64,000 nt of DNA, from the NCBI RefSeq assembly GCF_902506455.1, contig NZ_LR733844.1:61033-125032 (forward strand), in the 5' to 3' direction. Each line of letters opens with the position of its first letter. The first letter of the stretch is position 1. The DNA is from Sphingomonas sp. 8AM. GTDB lineage: Bacteria > Pseudomonadota > Alphaproteobacteria > Sphingomonadales > Sphingomonadaceae. The notes under the pieces are model-generated. The model was not told the origin of the DNA. It saw only the letters and a program-made list of their open reading frames with translations, and did no database searches. Both the position numbers and the translations under genes were made by a program. Positions 52,003-60,450 of the stretch are shown piece by piece.

Positions 52003-53048
52003 AGTGCGATCCATCTAAGTTGAAGCGTAGCCGCTGTTGCGGAGATAGTTGGCGCATTCGTGGGGTGGGAAGGCGTCGAGAAGCGAGCCGATCTGCTGCC
52101 ATGTCGTCTCGACCGATCGGGTGTTGGCCTTGCGCAGCAGCGTCTTGAGTTTGGCAAAGACCTGCTCGATGGGATTGAGGTCGGGCGAATAGGGCGGCAG
52201 GAACAGAAGCCTGGCGCCGACGGAGCGGATAAGCTGTCGCACGGCCTTGCTCTTGTGGCTGCCGAGGTTGTCCATGACGACGATATCGCCGGGCGAAAGG
52301 GTAGGCAGCAGGAACTGCGCGACATAGGCGGCGAAGCTCTCGCCGTTGATGGGGCCGTCGAGCACGAGCGGCGCGTCGATCCGATCGTGCCGGAGCGCGG
52401 CCAGAAAGGTGAGTGTGCGCCAGTGGCCGTGCGGCACCTTGTCGACCAGCGGCAGGCCACGAGGGGACCAGCCGCGCAATCGCGTCATGTTGGTCTTGGC
52501 CCAGGTTTCGTCGATGAAGACGAGCCGACGCGGATCGATCCTGCCCTGATACTTGCGCCATTGCGCGCGGCGTCTGGCAATAACGGGCCGATCCTGCTCG
52601 CGGGCGATCAACGTCTTTTTTTGAACGTGATCCCGGCCTCGCGCACGATCCGCCACACCGAACCGTAGCTCGTCACCACGCCGCGCTCGCCCAATTCCGC
52701 CACCAGTCCGCGCAACGTCACGTCCGGCTTGGTCGCCAGTCGCTCCAGCAGCCACGCACGTTCGGCAGCCAGCGAACGCGGCTGCTTGCGTCCCAGCCGT
52801 CGCGCCGCGGCGCTGCCCGTCGCCCGACGTCGTTGCGACCACTTCGCCGCACTCGCCACGCTCACGCCGAACAGTTCAGCCGTCGCCCGGCACGACCGGC
52901 CACCCAGAACCGACGCCGCTACCCGCTCACGCAAATCATCCGAATAGGCTCGACCCACACCTGCCGACCTCCGCACGGCCAGCACCTTGAATCAGACTTC
53001 CAGCGCCGTGTGAATCCCCGATCGACTCCGCTCAGATGACTCAGACTC
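52002..53048. mobile_element. Intact IS630-family insertion sequence (1047 bp)
   Basis: The element is flanked by TA on both sides (52000-52001 and 53049-53050), the target duplication of IS630 elements. Its ends form an imperfect inverted repeat: left GAGTGCGATCCATCTAAG and right (reversed) GAGTCTGAGTCATCTGAG share GAGT, GA, CATCT and AG. It carries one frameshifted transposase gene on the minus strand. A 127-bp fragment of a second copy is at 32497-32623. Confidence 0.92.
52015..52985 (-). CDS. IS630-family transposase made by -1 frameshifting
   Basis: Two overlapping frames: OrfA (52608-52985), a helix-turn-helix DNA-binding part with YSDDLRERVAASVLGGRSCR near its start, and OrfB (to 52015), the DDE nuclease. 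A run of seven A followed by G (minus strand, 52616-52622) is a classic slippery site, and a -1 slip joins the frames into a product of about 320 residues. The DDE residues are in VFIDETWAKTNM, IVVMDNLGSHKS and NPIEQVFAKLK. No internal stop is seen, so the element may be active. Confidence 0.88.
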
Positions 53049-53145
53049 TAGCGGCGATCGGCGGCACTTTCGATCGGGACACCTACTAACGTCGTCGCCC
53101 CCGGGCCTAATCCAGAGCCTCGCTTCGTGCCGACAGAGAGAAGAA

Positions 53146-53174
53146 GCGGGATCCCGGATCAGGACCGGGATGAC
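53146..53174. repeat. REP-like element, family C half copy
   Basis: A single arm, GCGGGATCCCGGATCAGGAC and on to CGGGATGACG, without a partner arm. Its sequence supplies the last codons and the stop of crtZ on the minus strand. Confidence 0.7.
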
Positions 53175-53725
53175 GCGTCCGGCACTGACCCGCGCTCCGC
53201 CGTTACGCGGTCAGACGCCTCGCGCTCCGCACCGACTGCCGCGCGCACCCCGGCGCGGCCGCGCCGCTTCAACTCGGCCTTCAACTCCTCGGGCTTCGGT
53301 GCGATGAGGAAACCGAAGCTGACGTTCCCTTCCTTCGTCTCGACGACATGGTGCAGCCGGTGCGCCTGGATGATCCGCTTCATATACGCGGATCTGGGCA
53401 GATATCGCGTCGGCAGCCGCTTGTGGACGATCACGTCGTGGAACCCGAAATAGATCGCGCCATACGCCGCAACTCCCGCGCCGATCCACGTAAACCCCGG
53501 CCACCAGCCGAGTTGCAACCCGCCGAGGATCATCACGAACGACGGCACCGCGAAGATCGCGGCATACAGGTCGTTCAGCTCCCAATTGCCGTGCCGCGCG
53601 CGGTGGTGGCTTTCGTGGAGGAACCAGCCCCAGCCGTGCATCACCCAGCGGTGCATGACATAGGCGAACCCCTCCATCAGCGCGACGGTGGCGAGGAACA
53701 GCAGCAAGGCGGGCCAGAACGACAT
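53159..53725 (-). CDS. crtZ: Beta-carotene 3-hydroxylase CrtZ
   Basis: A 188-residue di-iron membrane hydroxylase that adds hydroxyl groups to the beta-rings of carotene (to zeaxanthin). The four histidine boxes are complete: H25xxxxH30 in MHRWVMHG, HESHH (37-41), HDVIVHKR and HRLHH. Membrane helices are interspersed. The C-terminal tail after about residue 160 is basic and ends with residues (PDASSRS) encoded by a repeat fragment. It is divergent from lysK by 51 bases and not adjacent to other crt genes. Confidence 0.9.
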   Translation of the reverse strand: MSFWPALLLFLATVALMEGFAYVMHRWVMHGWGWFLHESHHRARHGNWELNDLYAAIFAVPSFVMILGGLQLGWWPGFTWIGAGVAAYGAIYFGFHDVIVHKRLPTRYLPRSAYMKRIIQAHRLHHVVETKEGNVSFGFLIAPKPEELKAELKRRGRAGVRAAVGAEREASDRVTAERGSVPDASSRS

Positions 53726-53776
53726 CGCGCGTGCATATAGCCATCGTGCGCGCGTCTCGCTACGTCGGCGCGCATC

Positions 53777-55366
53777 ATGACCGACGATCTCCGCCCGGAA
53801 AGCCTCCGAACCGCCGCTCTCGAATCCAAGGCCTGGCCGTATGAAGAGGCGCGCAAGCTCCTCAAGCGCTATCCTGCGGGCAAGCCCGATGGTCAGCCGG
53901 TGCTGTTCGAAACCGGCTACGGCCCGTCGGGGCTGCCGCACATCGGCACCTTCAACGAAGTGCTGCGCACCACGATGGTCCGCAACGCCTTCCATGCGCT
54001 CAGCGACCTGCCGACGCGGCTGATCGCGTTCAGCGACGACATGGACGGGCTGCGCAAGGTGCCCGACAACGTCCCCAACGGCGACATGCTGCGCGAACAT
54101 CTCGGCAAGCCGCTGACGCGCATCCCCGATCCGTTCGGCAAGTTCGACAGTTTCGCCGCGCACAACAATGCGACGCTGCGCGACTTTCTCGATCGCTATG
54201 GCTTCGATTACGAATTCGCGTCCTCGACCGAATATTACGCCTCCGGTCGCTTCGACGACGCGATCAGGGGCGTGCTGCGTCACTGGCAGGGCGTGATGGA
54301 CGTGATGCTGCCGACGCTGCGCGCCGAGCGCCGCGCGACCTATTCGCCGGTGCTGCCGGTCAGCCCGAAGAGCGGGATCGTGCTGCAGGTGCCGGTCGAG
54401 GTGATCGACGCCGAGCGCGGGCTGATCGCGTTCGACGATGAGGGCGAGCGCATCGAGCAATCCGCGCTCGGCGGACTGTCGAAGCTGCAATGGAAGGTCG
54501 ACTGGGCGATGCGCTGGGTCGCGCTCGGCGTCGATTACGAGATGGCGGGCAAGGACCTGATCGACTCGGTCGTGCAATCCTCGAAGATCGCGCGCGTGCT
54601 CGGCGGACGCCCGCCGGAGGGCTTCAATTACGAGATGTTCCTCGACGACAAGGGCGAGAAGATCTCGAAGTCGAAGGGCAACGGCCTGTCGATCGAGCAA
54701 TGGCTGACCTACGGCCCCGAGGAGAGCCTCGCTTTCTACATCTATCGCGAGCCCAAAAAGGCCAAGCAGCTCCACATGGGCGTGATCCCGCGCGCGGTGG
54801 ACGATTACTGGCAGTTCCGCGGCAATTATGCCGGGCAGGCGGTCAAGGAGCGGCTCGGCAACCCCGTCCACCACGTCCACGACGGCAAGCTGCCCGACGG
54901 CACGCTGCCGGTGACGTTCGGCTTGCTGCTCAACCTCGTCGGGGTGATGGGTGAGGGCGCGACGCGCGAGCAGGTATGGGCGTATCTGGCCAATTACGTC
55001 GCCGATGCGACGCCCGCCGCCTATCCGGAGCTGGATCGGCTGATCGGCCATGCGCTGGCCTATCATCGCGACCATGTCGCCCCGACGCTCCAGCGCCGTG
55101 CGCCCGAGGGTGTCGAAGTCGCGGCGCTGGAAAGCCTCGACGCGGAGCTGGCGGCGCTGCCCGAGGAGGCGAGCGCCGAGGACATCCAGAACATCGTCTA
55201 TGAGATCGGCAAGACCGGCGGTTTCGCCGAGCTGCGCGACTGGTTCAAGGCGCTGTACGAGACGCTGCTCGGGTCGAGTCAGGGGCCGCGGATGGGCAGC
55301 TTCATCCGGCTGTATGGCATTGCGAACACGCGGACGCTGATCGCCGAGGCATTGGGGAAAAGCTAA
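53777..55366 (+). CDS. lysK: Class I lysyl-tRNA synthetase
   Basis: A 529-residue class I (archaeal-type) LysRS, which charges tRNA-Lys and replaces the class II enzyme in many alphaproteobacteria. The HIGH-type motif is PHIGT (about residues 54-58) and the KMSKS-type motif is KISKSKG (about 296-302). The helical anticodon-binding C-domain follows from about 330. The ATG follows directly on the 51-base divergent region shared with crtZ. Confidence 0.95.
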   Translation: MTDDLRPESLRTAALESKAWPYEEARKLLKRYPAGKPDGQPVLFETGYGPSGLPHIGTFNEVLRTTMVRNAFHALSDLPTRLIAFSDDMDGLRKVPDNVPNGDMLREHLGKPLTRIPDPFGKFDSFAAHNNATLRDFLDRYGFDYEFASSTEYYASGRFDDAIRGVLRHWQGVMDVMLPTLRAERRATYSPVLPVSPKSGIVLQVPVEVIDAERGLIAFDDEGERIEQSALGGLSKLQWKVDWAMRWVALGVDYEMAGKDLIDSVVQSSKIARVLGGRPPEGFNYEMFLDDKGEKISKSKGNGLSIEQWLTYGPEESLAFYIYREPKKAKQLHMGVIPRAVDDYWQFRGNYAGQAVKERLGNPVHHVHDGKLPDGTLPVTFGLLLNLVGVMGEGATREQVWAYLANYVADATPAAYPELDRLIGHALAYHRDHVAPTLQRRAPEGVEVAALESLDAELAALPEEASAEDIQNIVYEIGKTGGFAELRDWFKALYETLLGSSQGPRMGSFIRLYGIANTRTLIAEALGKS

Positions 55367-55390
55367 ACCTTCCCCCTTCGCCCGAAGCTT

Positions 55391-55420
55391 CGTCATTGCT
55401 TCGCTACGCTGGCAATGACG
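55391..55420. repeat. REP-like element, family A short form
   Basis: A 30-bp hairpin unit starting CGTCATTGC and ending GCAATGACG, in which the two outer arms of family A have been brought together without the usual spacer. It lies between the convergent lysK and mic60 genes. Confidence 0.75.
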
Positions 55421-55447
55421 GCATGAGCGAACCCCGGGCGACGACGC

Positions 55448-56323
55448 CTAGAACAAACTCCCGCCCGCCGGGGCGGACGGCGAGGGCGCCGGTTGCGGCT
55501 CTGCCGGCCGTGCAGGTGGCGGGGCGAACGCACCGGTGATCGCCGCCGTCTCCAGCGTATCGAGCGCCGCGCGCGCGTCGATCCAGCGCCGCGCCGCCGC
55601 GGTCCAGTTCGCTGCATCCGCGGCCCCCGGCAACCGTTCGACCTCCGCCAGCGCGGTCTCGACATTGCCGTTGTCGAGCTGCCGCCGCGCGCGCGCCAGC
55701 CGGTCGGACGGCAACGGCGAGGGCGTGTCGGCGCGGTGGATGACCACCAGATTGCGCAACTCGCTGCCGATCCCGCTCCACCAGTCGCTGGGTCGCGCCA
55801 GCAGCATCGGCGTCGCGACGTTCAGGCTCTCGCGCAGATCCTCCAGCGTCACCGGCTGGCGCGCGGCACGGATCACCGTGCCGACCTGTGCCGGCAGCGT
55901 CGCGCCGAAGCGGCGGCGCAATTCGTTCTCCAGATAACCGAGACCCGCGCCGCGATCGAGCGCGCGCCGCGCCGCGAACGTGACGAAGATCGCCTCCGCC
56001 TTGCCGGCATTCACCGCCGCCTCGGCGGTATCGGCGTCGGTGCGCGCCGCGCGCGCCTCGAGATTGGCGAGTTGCGCAGCGAGCGTCGCCTCGCGCAGCG
56101 CCAGAGTCGCGGCATCGGTACTGGCTTCGGGCGGCGCGGCCGGCGCGGCGGTCGGCTTGGCGGCGGGCGCGTTCGATCCGCCGCGCGCGAAGAAGCCGGG
56201 CGTGTTGCGCACCGCATAGGCCATCAGCCCCAGCCCGATCAGAAAGGCGAGGATCGCGATCGCCAGCGCCGGGCCGATCCGCGATCGCGTAGGGGGGCGC
56301 GTCGTGGCAAGGGGGTCGCTCAT
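55448..56323 (-). CDS. Alphaproteobacterial Mic60 (mitofilin-domain) inner-membrane protein
   Basis: A 291-residue protein with a short cytoplasmic N-tail, one membrane helix (about 18-38) and a coiled-coil-prone alanine-rich periplasmic region (about 65-115). A C-terminal helical domain (about 125-270) contains GLGYLENELRRRFGATLPAQ. This layout and position directly after hemC-hemD match the bacterial homologue of mitochondrial Mic60, which shapes inner-membrane invaginations. The last 25 residues are proline-rich. Confidence 0.75.
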   Translation of the reverse strand: MSDPLATTRPPTRSRIGPALAIAILAFLIGLGLMAYAVRNTPGFFARGGSNAPAAKPTAAPAAPPEASTDAATLALREATLAAQLANLEARAARTDADTAEAAVNAGKAEAIFVTFAARRALDRGAGLGYLENELRRRFGATLPAQVGTVIRAARQPVTLEDLRESLNVATPMLLARPSDWWSGIGSELRNLVVIHRADTPSPLPSDRLARARRQLDNGNVETALAEVERLPGAADAANWTAAARRWIDARAALDTLETAAITGAFAPPPARPAEPQPAPSPSAPAGGSLF

Positions 56324-56354
56324 TGCCCGCTTATCCTCGCGCCCGCCGCGCCGG

Positions 56355-57005
56355 TCAATCGCGCGCGGCGAGCGCTGCCTGGATCAGCGCGGCATCCCCG
56401 GGCCGCTCGGCGACGACGACCTTCGCCCAGCCGCCGCCCGCTGCTGCGGCGACGGCGCTGCTGAGCGCGGCAAGGCGGATCTGCGCCCGCGGCAGCCGTC
56501 CGGCCAGCATCGCGAATCGCTGCGCGGCGCGAGCGGAATGGAGGAGTACCACGGCGTCCAACGCTGCCGCGAGCGCGTCGGGAGCGACCACGACCGGCTC
56601 GCTGGCATAGACCGGCAGCGCGCTGACCCGCGGCTGCGCGACATGCTCGCGCCCGGCGAGATGCAGCAATCGTGGAAAGGCGGCGGCGCGCGCCACCGCC
56701 GCGGCGGCATCGCCGTCGCCGACGATCGCGACGTCCAGCCCGGCCGCGCGCGCCGCCGCCGCGGTTGCGGCGCCCACCGCGACGACCGGCAGCCCCGCCA
56801 GTCGCGCGAGCCCGTCGCCCGCCAGCCGCACCGCCTGTGCGCTGGTCAGCAGCAAAGCGTCAAAGGCTGTCGGATCGGGCGGCGACCAGTCGAGCGGCGC
56901 CGCGGCGAAGAGCGGAAGCGCGACCGGCTCCAGCCCCGTCGCCGCCAGCGCTGCGCAGGTGCGTGCGTTACCCGGTTCGGGCCGCAGCACCAGCGCGCGC
57001 GTCAC
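56355..57005 (-). CDS. hemD: Uroporphyrinogen-III synthase
   Basis: HemD closes hydroxymethylbilane with inversion of ring D to give uroporphyrinogen III. The 216-residue, alanine-rich two-domain protein is poorly conserved, as the family is. VLRPEPGNARTCAALAATGL at the start, LLLTSAQAVR, VVAVGAATAAAARAAG and the VVLLHSARAAQRF segment support the call, with position after hemC. The GTG start overlaps the hemC stop. Confidence 0.87.
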   Translation of the reverse strand: MTRALVLRPEPGNARTCAALAATGLEPVALPLFAAAPLDWSPPDPTAFDALLLTSAQAVRLAGDGLARLAGLPVVAVGAATAAAARAAGLDVAIVGDGDAAAAVARAAAFPRLLHLAGREHVAQPRVSALPVYASEPVVVAPDALAAALDAVVLLHSARAAQRFAMLAGRLPRAQIRLAALSSAVAAAAGGGWAKVVVAERPGDAALIQAALAARD

Positions 57006-57895
57006 CCGAACAACTCGCGGATCGCCGGCGGCGCGCGCGTCAGCAGATCCTCGGCCAGCCGCGCGCCCAGCGACAGCGGGTCCGGTCCCTCTGCCATGCC
57101 CTCGACCGCCTCGCTGCCGTCGGCGGTCAGCAATTGCGCGCGCAGTACCAATGTCTCGCCGCCGACCACCGCCAGCGCCGCGACCGGCGAATGGCAGTCG
57201 GCGCGCAGGCCCGCGAGCAATGCACGCTCCGCGGCGACCGCACGGTGGGTCTTCGCGTCATCGATCGCCGCGACCAGCGCGCGGGCCGGTCCCTCGGCCA
57301 GCGTCTCGACCCCGACCGCGCCCTGCGCAGGCGCCGGGAGCATCACGTCGAGCGGGATCGCCGCCCCGGTGTCGTGCCGCCCGAGCCGCTCCAGCCCGGC
57401 GGCGGCGAGCAAGGTCGCATCGACCTCGCCGGCCGCCAGCTTGCCGAGCCGCGTATCGACATTGCCGCGGAACAGCACCGCCGCCACATCCGGGCGTAAG
57501 CGGCGAAGCTGCGCGGCACGGCGCGGGCTGCTGGTGCCGATTATCGCTCCGTCGGGCAGCGCCGCGATCGAGGGCGCGCCGATCAGCCGGTCGCGGACAT
57601 CGGCACGCGGCAGCGTCGCGACGATCGCGATCGCTTCGGGGCGCAGCGTCTCGACGTCCTTCATCGAGTGGACGCAGGCGTCGACCTCGCCGGCCAGCAG
57701 CGCGCGGTCCAGCTCCTTGGTCCACAACGCCTTGCCGCCGATCTCGGCGAGCGCGCGATCCTGCACGCGATCGCCGGTGGTGCGGATCGTGACGATCTCG
57801 ACGTCGTCCCAGCCGTGCGCGGCCATCAGCGCATCGCGCACCATGCCTGCCTGGGTGAGCGCGAGCGGCGAACCACGGGTACCGAGCCGGAACAT
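57002..57895 (-). CDS. hemC: Hydroxymethylbilane synthase (porphobilinogen deaminase)
   Basis: HemC joins four porphobilinogens into hydroxymethylbilane. The 297-residue protein starts FRLGTRGSPLALTQAGMV and includes HSMKDVE, GTSSPRRAAQL and RGNVDTRLGKL. The dipyrromethane-cofactor cysteine is in LRADCHSPVAALA (about residue 235). Family alignment fixes the ATG at 57895; the frame runs further upstream through repeat sequence. It is the first gene of a hemC-hemD-mic60 run and is divergent from tsaD. Confidence 0.95.
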   Translation of the reverse strand: MFRLGTRGSPLALTQAGMVRDALMAAHGWDDVEIVTIRTTGDRVQDRALAEIGGKALWTKELDRALLAGEVDACVHSMKDVETLRPEAIAIVATLPRADVRDRLIGAPSIAALPDGAIIGTSSPRRAAQLRRLRPDVAAVLFRGNVDTRLGKLAAGEVDATLLAAAGLERLGRHDTGAAIPLDVMLPAPAQGAVGVETLAEGPARALVAAIDDAKTHRAVAAERALLAGLRADCHSPVAALAVVGGETLVLRAQLLTADGSEAVEGMAEGPDPLSLGARLAEDLLTRAPPAIRELFG

Positions 57896-57954
57896 GGCCG
57901 CGGGTCTTGGCGACTTCGGCGCGCGTGGGCAAGCGTTGCGGCACCACACCAGCA

Positions 57955-58085
57955 GTCGCCCCTCCGCAGGCAGGGGCATATGGCTGTGTCGTTCTGGCGT
58001 GTCGTCTGACACAAATTCCGTCGGGCATTTCTCGGGCCGATCGCGCGACGGTACAGACATGGGCCCCTGCCTGCGCAGGGGCGAC
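57955..58085. repeat. Inverted pair of repeat arms between hemC and tsaD, family E
   Basis: GTCGCCCCTCCGCAGGCAGG at the left and CCTGCCTGCGCAGGGGCGAC (from about 58066) at the right are near reverse complements about 90 bases apart. The spacer contains the TCGTCTGACAC segment. The element fills most of the 241-base divergent gap, so the promoters of hemC and tsaD must lie in or beside it. Confidence 0.75.
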
Positions 58086-58136
58086 GGGGCGAACGCCGGG
58101 GTCGATATGCCGCGCCGGTTATCCTAGATAGCCGCG

Positions 58137-59162
58137 ATGCTGATCCTCGGGCTCGAATCCTCCTGCGACGAAACCGCCGCCGCTCTCGTCACCGGCGACC
58201 GGGAGGTGCTGGCGCACCGGCTCGCCGGGCAGGAGGCGGCGCATCGCCCCTATGGCGGCGTCGTGCCGGAGATCGCCGCGCGTGCGCATGTCGAGGTGCT
58301 GCAACCGCTCGTCGAGGCGGCGCTCGCCGATGCCGGCAAGACGCTCGCCGATGTCGACGCGATCGCCGCCACCGCCGGGCCGGGGCTGATCGGCGGCGTG
58401 CTGGTCGGGCTGGTGACCGGCAAGGCGCTCGCGCACGCCGCCGGCAAGCCGTTGATCGCGGTCAATCATTTGGAGGGTCATGCGCTCAGCCCGCGGCTTG
58501 CCGACCCCGATCTCGACTTCCCCTATCTGCTGCTGCTCGTCTCGGGCGGGCATTGCCAGTTGCTGCTGGTCGAGGGTGTCGCACGCTATCGCCGGCTCGC
58601 GACGACGATCGACGATGCCGCGGGCGAGGCGTTCGACAAAACCGCCAAGATCCTCGGGCTCGGCTTCCCCGGCGGTCCGGCGGTCGAGCGCGCCGCCGCC
58701 CAGGGCAATGCGCGCGCGGTGCCGCTGCCGCGCCCGCTCAAAGGCTCGCCGGAGCCGCATTTCTCCTTCGCGGGGCTCAAGGCCGCCGTGGCGCGGATGG
58801 CGCCCGATCACGCCGCCGCCGATGTCGCGGCGAGCTTCCAGCAGGCGGTGGTCGACTGCCTGATCGACCGCACCCGCCGTGCGCTCGACAAGGCTGACGG
58901 CGCGACCGCTTTGGTCGTTGCCGGCGGGGTCGCGGCGAATGGCGCCGTGCGCGCGGCGTTGGAGGCGCTCGCCGCCGAGCACGGGCTGCGCTTCGTTGCA
59001 CCGCCGGGCTGGCTGTGCACCGACAATGCCGCGATGATCGCCTGGGCGGGCGCGGAGCGGTTCGCCGCCGGGCTGACCGACCCGCTCGACACCGTGGCGC
59101 GCGCGCGCTGGCCGCTCGACCCGGACGCGGAAAAGGTGCGCGGCGCGGGGGTGAAGGCATGA
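58137..59162 (+). CDS. tsaD: tRNA threonylcarbamoyladenosine transferase TsaD
   Basis: TsaD transfers the threonylcarbamoyl group to A37 of ANN-decoding tRNAs, with TsaB and TsaE. The 341-residue ASKHA-fold protein shows [15 protein letters not shown] at the start, the metal-binding NHLEGH (about residues 110-115), the phosphate loops [10 protein letters not shown] and GLGFPGGPA, and [12 protein letters not shown]. The stop overlaps the gpsA start (ATGA). Confidence 0.96.
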   Translation: MLILGLESSCDETAAALVTGDREVLAHRLAGQEAAHRPYGGVVPEIAARAHVEVLQPLVEAALADAGKTLADVDAIAATAGPGLIGGVLVGLVTGKALAHAAGKPLIAVNHLEGHALSPRLADPDLDFPYLLLLVSGGHCQLLLVEGVARYRRLATTIDDAAGEAFDKTAKILGLGFPGGPAVERAAAQGNARAVPLPRPLKGSPEPHFSFAGLKAAVARMAPDHAAADVAASFQQAVVDCLIDRTRRALDKADGATALVVAGGVAANGAVRAALEALAAEHGLRFVAPPGWLCTDNAAMIAWAGAERFAAGLTDPLDTVARARWPLDPDAEKVRGAGVKA

Positions 59163-60139
59163 GCGGCCCGATCGGCGTCATCGGCGCAGGGGCGTGGGGC
59201 ACCGCGCTCGCGCAGGTCGCCGCCACCAACGGCCATGAGGTGCGGTTGTGGGCGCGCGACCCGGCGCTGGTCGCGGCGATCAACGCGGATCACGAGAATG
59301 CCGCCTACTTGCCCGGCATCCCGCTCTCGCCGCTGATTCGCGCGACCGGCGATCTGGCGTGGGTCGCGGAGGCGGCGGCGAACCTGATCGTCACGCCCGC
59401 GCAGGCGATGCGCACCGTGCTCGCGCAGTTGCCTGCCAACGCACAGGCCCTGGTGGTCTGCTCTAAGGGGATCGAGGCGGGCACGCATCTGCTGATGAGC
59501 GAGGTCGCGCAGGAGCAGCATCCCGCCTCGCCGGTGCTGGTGCTGTCGGGGCCGACCTTCGCGCACGAGGTCGCGCGGAGGCTGCCGACCGCGGTGACGC
59601 TGGCCGGGCGCGACCCGGCGACACGCGCGCTGCTCGCCACCGCGATCGCTGCGCCGCATTTCCGCCCCTATGCCAGCAATGACGTGATCGGCGCGGAGAT
59701 CGGCGGCGCGGTGAAGAACGTGCTCGCGATCGCCTGCGGGGTCGTCGACGGCGCGGGGCTGGGGCAGAATGCGCGTGCGGCGCTGATCGCGCGCGGCTTC
59801 GCGGAGATGACGCGCTTCGGTGGGGCGAAGGGCGCGCGGGCGGAGACGCTCGCCGGGCTGTCGGGGCTCGGCGATCTGGTGCTGACCTGTTCGTCGACCG
59901 CGTCGCGCAATTTCTCGCTGGGCGTCGGGATCGGGCGCGGCGAGGCGGCGGCGGAGCTGCTGACGAACCGCCGCACGGTCGCGGAGGGGGCCTATACTGC
60001 GCCGGTGCTGATGGAGGCGGCGCTAGCAGCGGGGGTGGAGATGCCGATTACCGCGGCGGTGTGCCGCCTGCTCGCGGGCGAGGCGGTGCGCGGCGTGATC
60101 GACGATCTGCTCGCGCGGCCGCTGAAGGAAGAGGTATGA
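59159..60139 (+). CDS. gpsA: Glycerol-3-phosphate dehydrogenase (NAD(P)+)
   Basis: GpsA reduces dihydroxyacetone phosphate to sn-glycerol 3-phosphate for phospholipid synthesis. The 326-residue protein has the nucleotide-binding [18 protein letters not shown] (about 5-22), [17 protein letters not shown] and the catalytic-lysine segment [18 protein letters not shown] (about 178-195). It is coupled to tsaD by overlap. Two palindromic repeats and a hairpin group follow. Confidence 0.95.
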   Translation: MSGPIGVIGAGAWGTALAQVAATNGHEVRLWARDPALVAAINADHENAAYLPGIPLSPLIRATGDLAWVAEAAANLIVTPAQAMRTVLAQLPANAQALVVCSKGIEAGTHLLMSEVAQEQHPASPVLVLSGPTFAHEVARRLPTAVTLAGRDPATRALLATAIAAPHFRPYASNDVIGAEIGGAVKNVLAIACGVVDGAGLGQNARAALIARGFAEMTRFGGAKGARAETLAGLSGLGDLVLTCSSTASRNFSLGVGIGRGEAAAELLTNRRTVAEGAYTAPVLMEAALAAGVEMPITAAVCRLLAGEAVRGVIDDLLARPLKEEV

Positions 60140-60140
60140 T

Positions 60141-60216
60141 TGTCATTGCGAGCGCAGCGAAGCAATCCAGTGTTCCGCGCGGGGCCCTGGATTGCTTCGC
60201 TGCGCTCGCAATGACG
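60141..60216. repeat. REP-like inverted repeat, family A copy 3
   Basis: A 76-bp palindrome with arms TGTCATTGCGAGCGCAGCGA and its complement ending TGCGCTCGCAATGACG. It starts directly after the gpsA stop. Confidence 0.87.
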
Positions 60217-60249
60217 GCAGATCAGGCGCGACCGCGACCTCACCCGCAC

Positions 60250-60336
60250 CGTCATCCCGGGCTCGACCCGGGATCCCGCTTTCTATCGATGCGGGTAAAA
60301 TAGGAAGCGGGGTCCCGGATCAAGTCCGGGACGACG
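60250..60336. repeat. REP-like inverted repeat, family C copy 2
   Basis: An 87-bp palindrome opening CGTCATCCCGGGCTCGACCC and closing GGATCAAGTCCGGGACGACG. As at 45119-45201, a run of unrelated hairpins follows on its right. Confidence 0.85.
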
Positions 60337-60352
60337 GGAAGGTGTAGGCCGC

Positions 60353-60438
60353 CGCGGCGAAGCCGCGTCGTCGGTCGGAGCCTTGCTCCGCCGGCCGGGC
60401 GGGGCGCTGCTGGCGGAGCGGCGCGGGCGTAACCGCGC
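60353..60438. terminator. Hairpin group between gpsA and prs
   Basis: Three small perfect stems: 60353-60367 (CGCGGC-GAA-GCCGCG), 60376-60390 (CGGAGC-CTT-GCTCCG) and 60421-60438 (GCGCGG, six-base loop, CCGCGC), the last inside a wider GGGGCGC/GCGCCCC pairing. They lie after the ends of convergent gpsA and prs and may end both transcripts. With the two repeats they account for the 311-base gene-free stretch. Confidence 0.5.
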
Positions 60439-60450
60439 CTGCGCCCCGCC

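Noticed and set aside
53726..55396. N-terminal extension of crtZ antisense to lysK
   Set aside because: CrtZ starts at the SFWPALL segment. The remaining frame is the complement of a well-supported LysRS gene.
60141..60450. Possible CRISPR array or tRNA in the gpsA-prs gap
   Set aside because: The repeats are inverted arms of two different REP-like families plus separate hairpins, with no regular spacer-repeat pattern and no tRNA cloverleaf or TTC-loop sequence.
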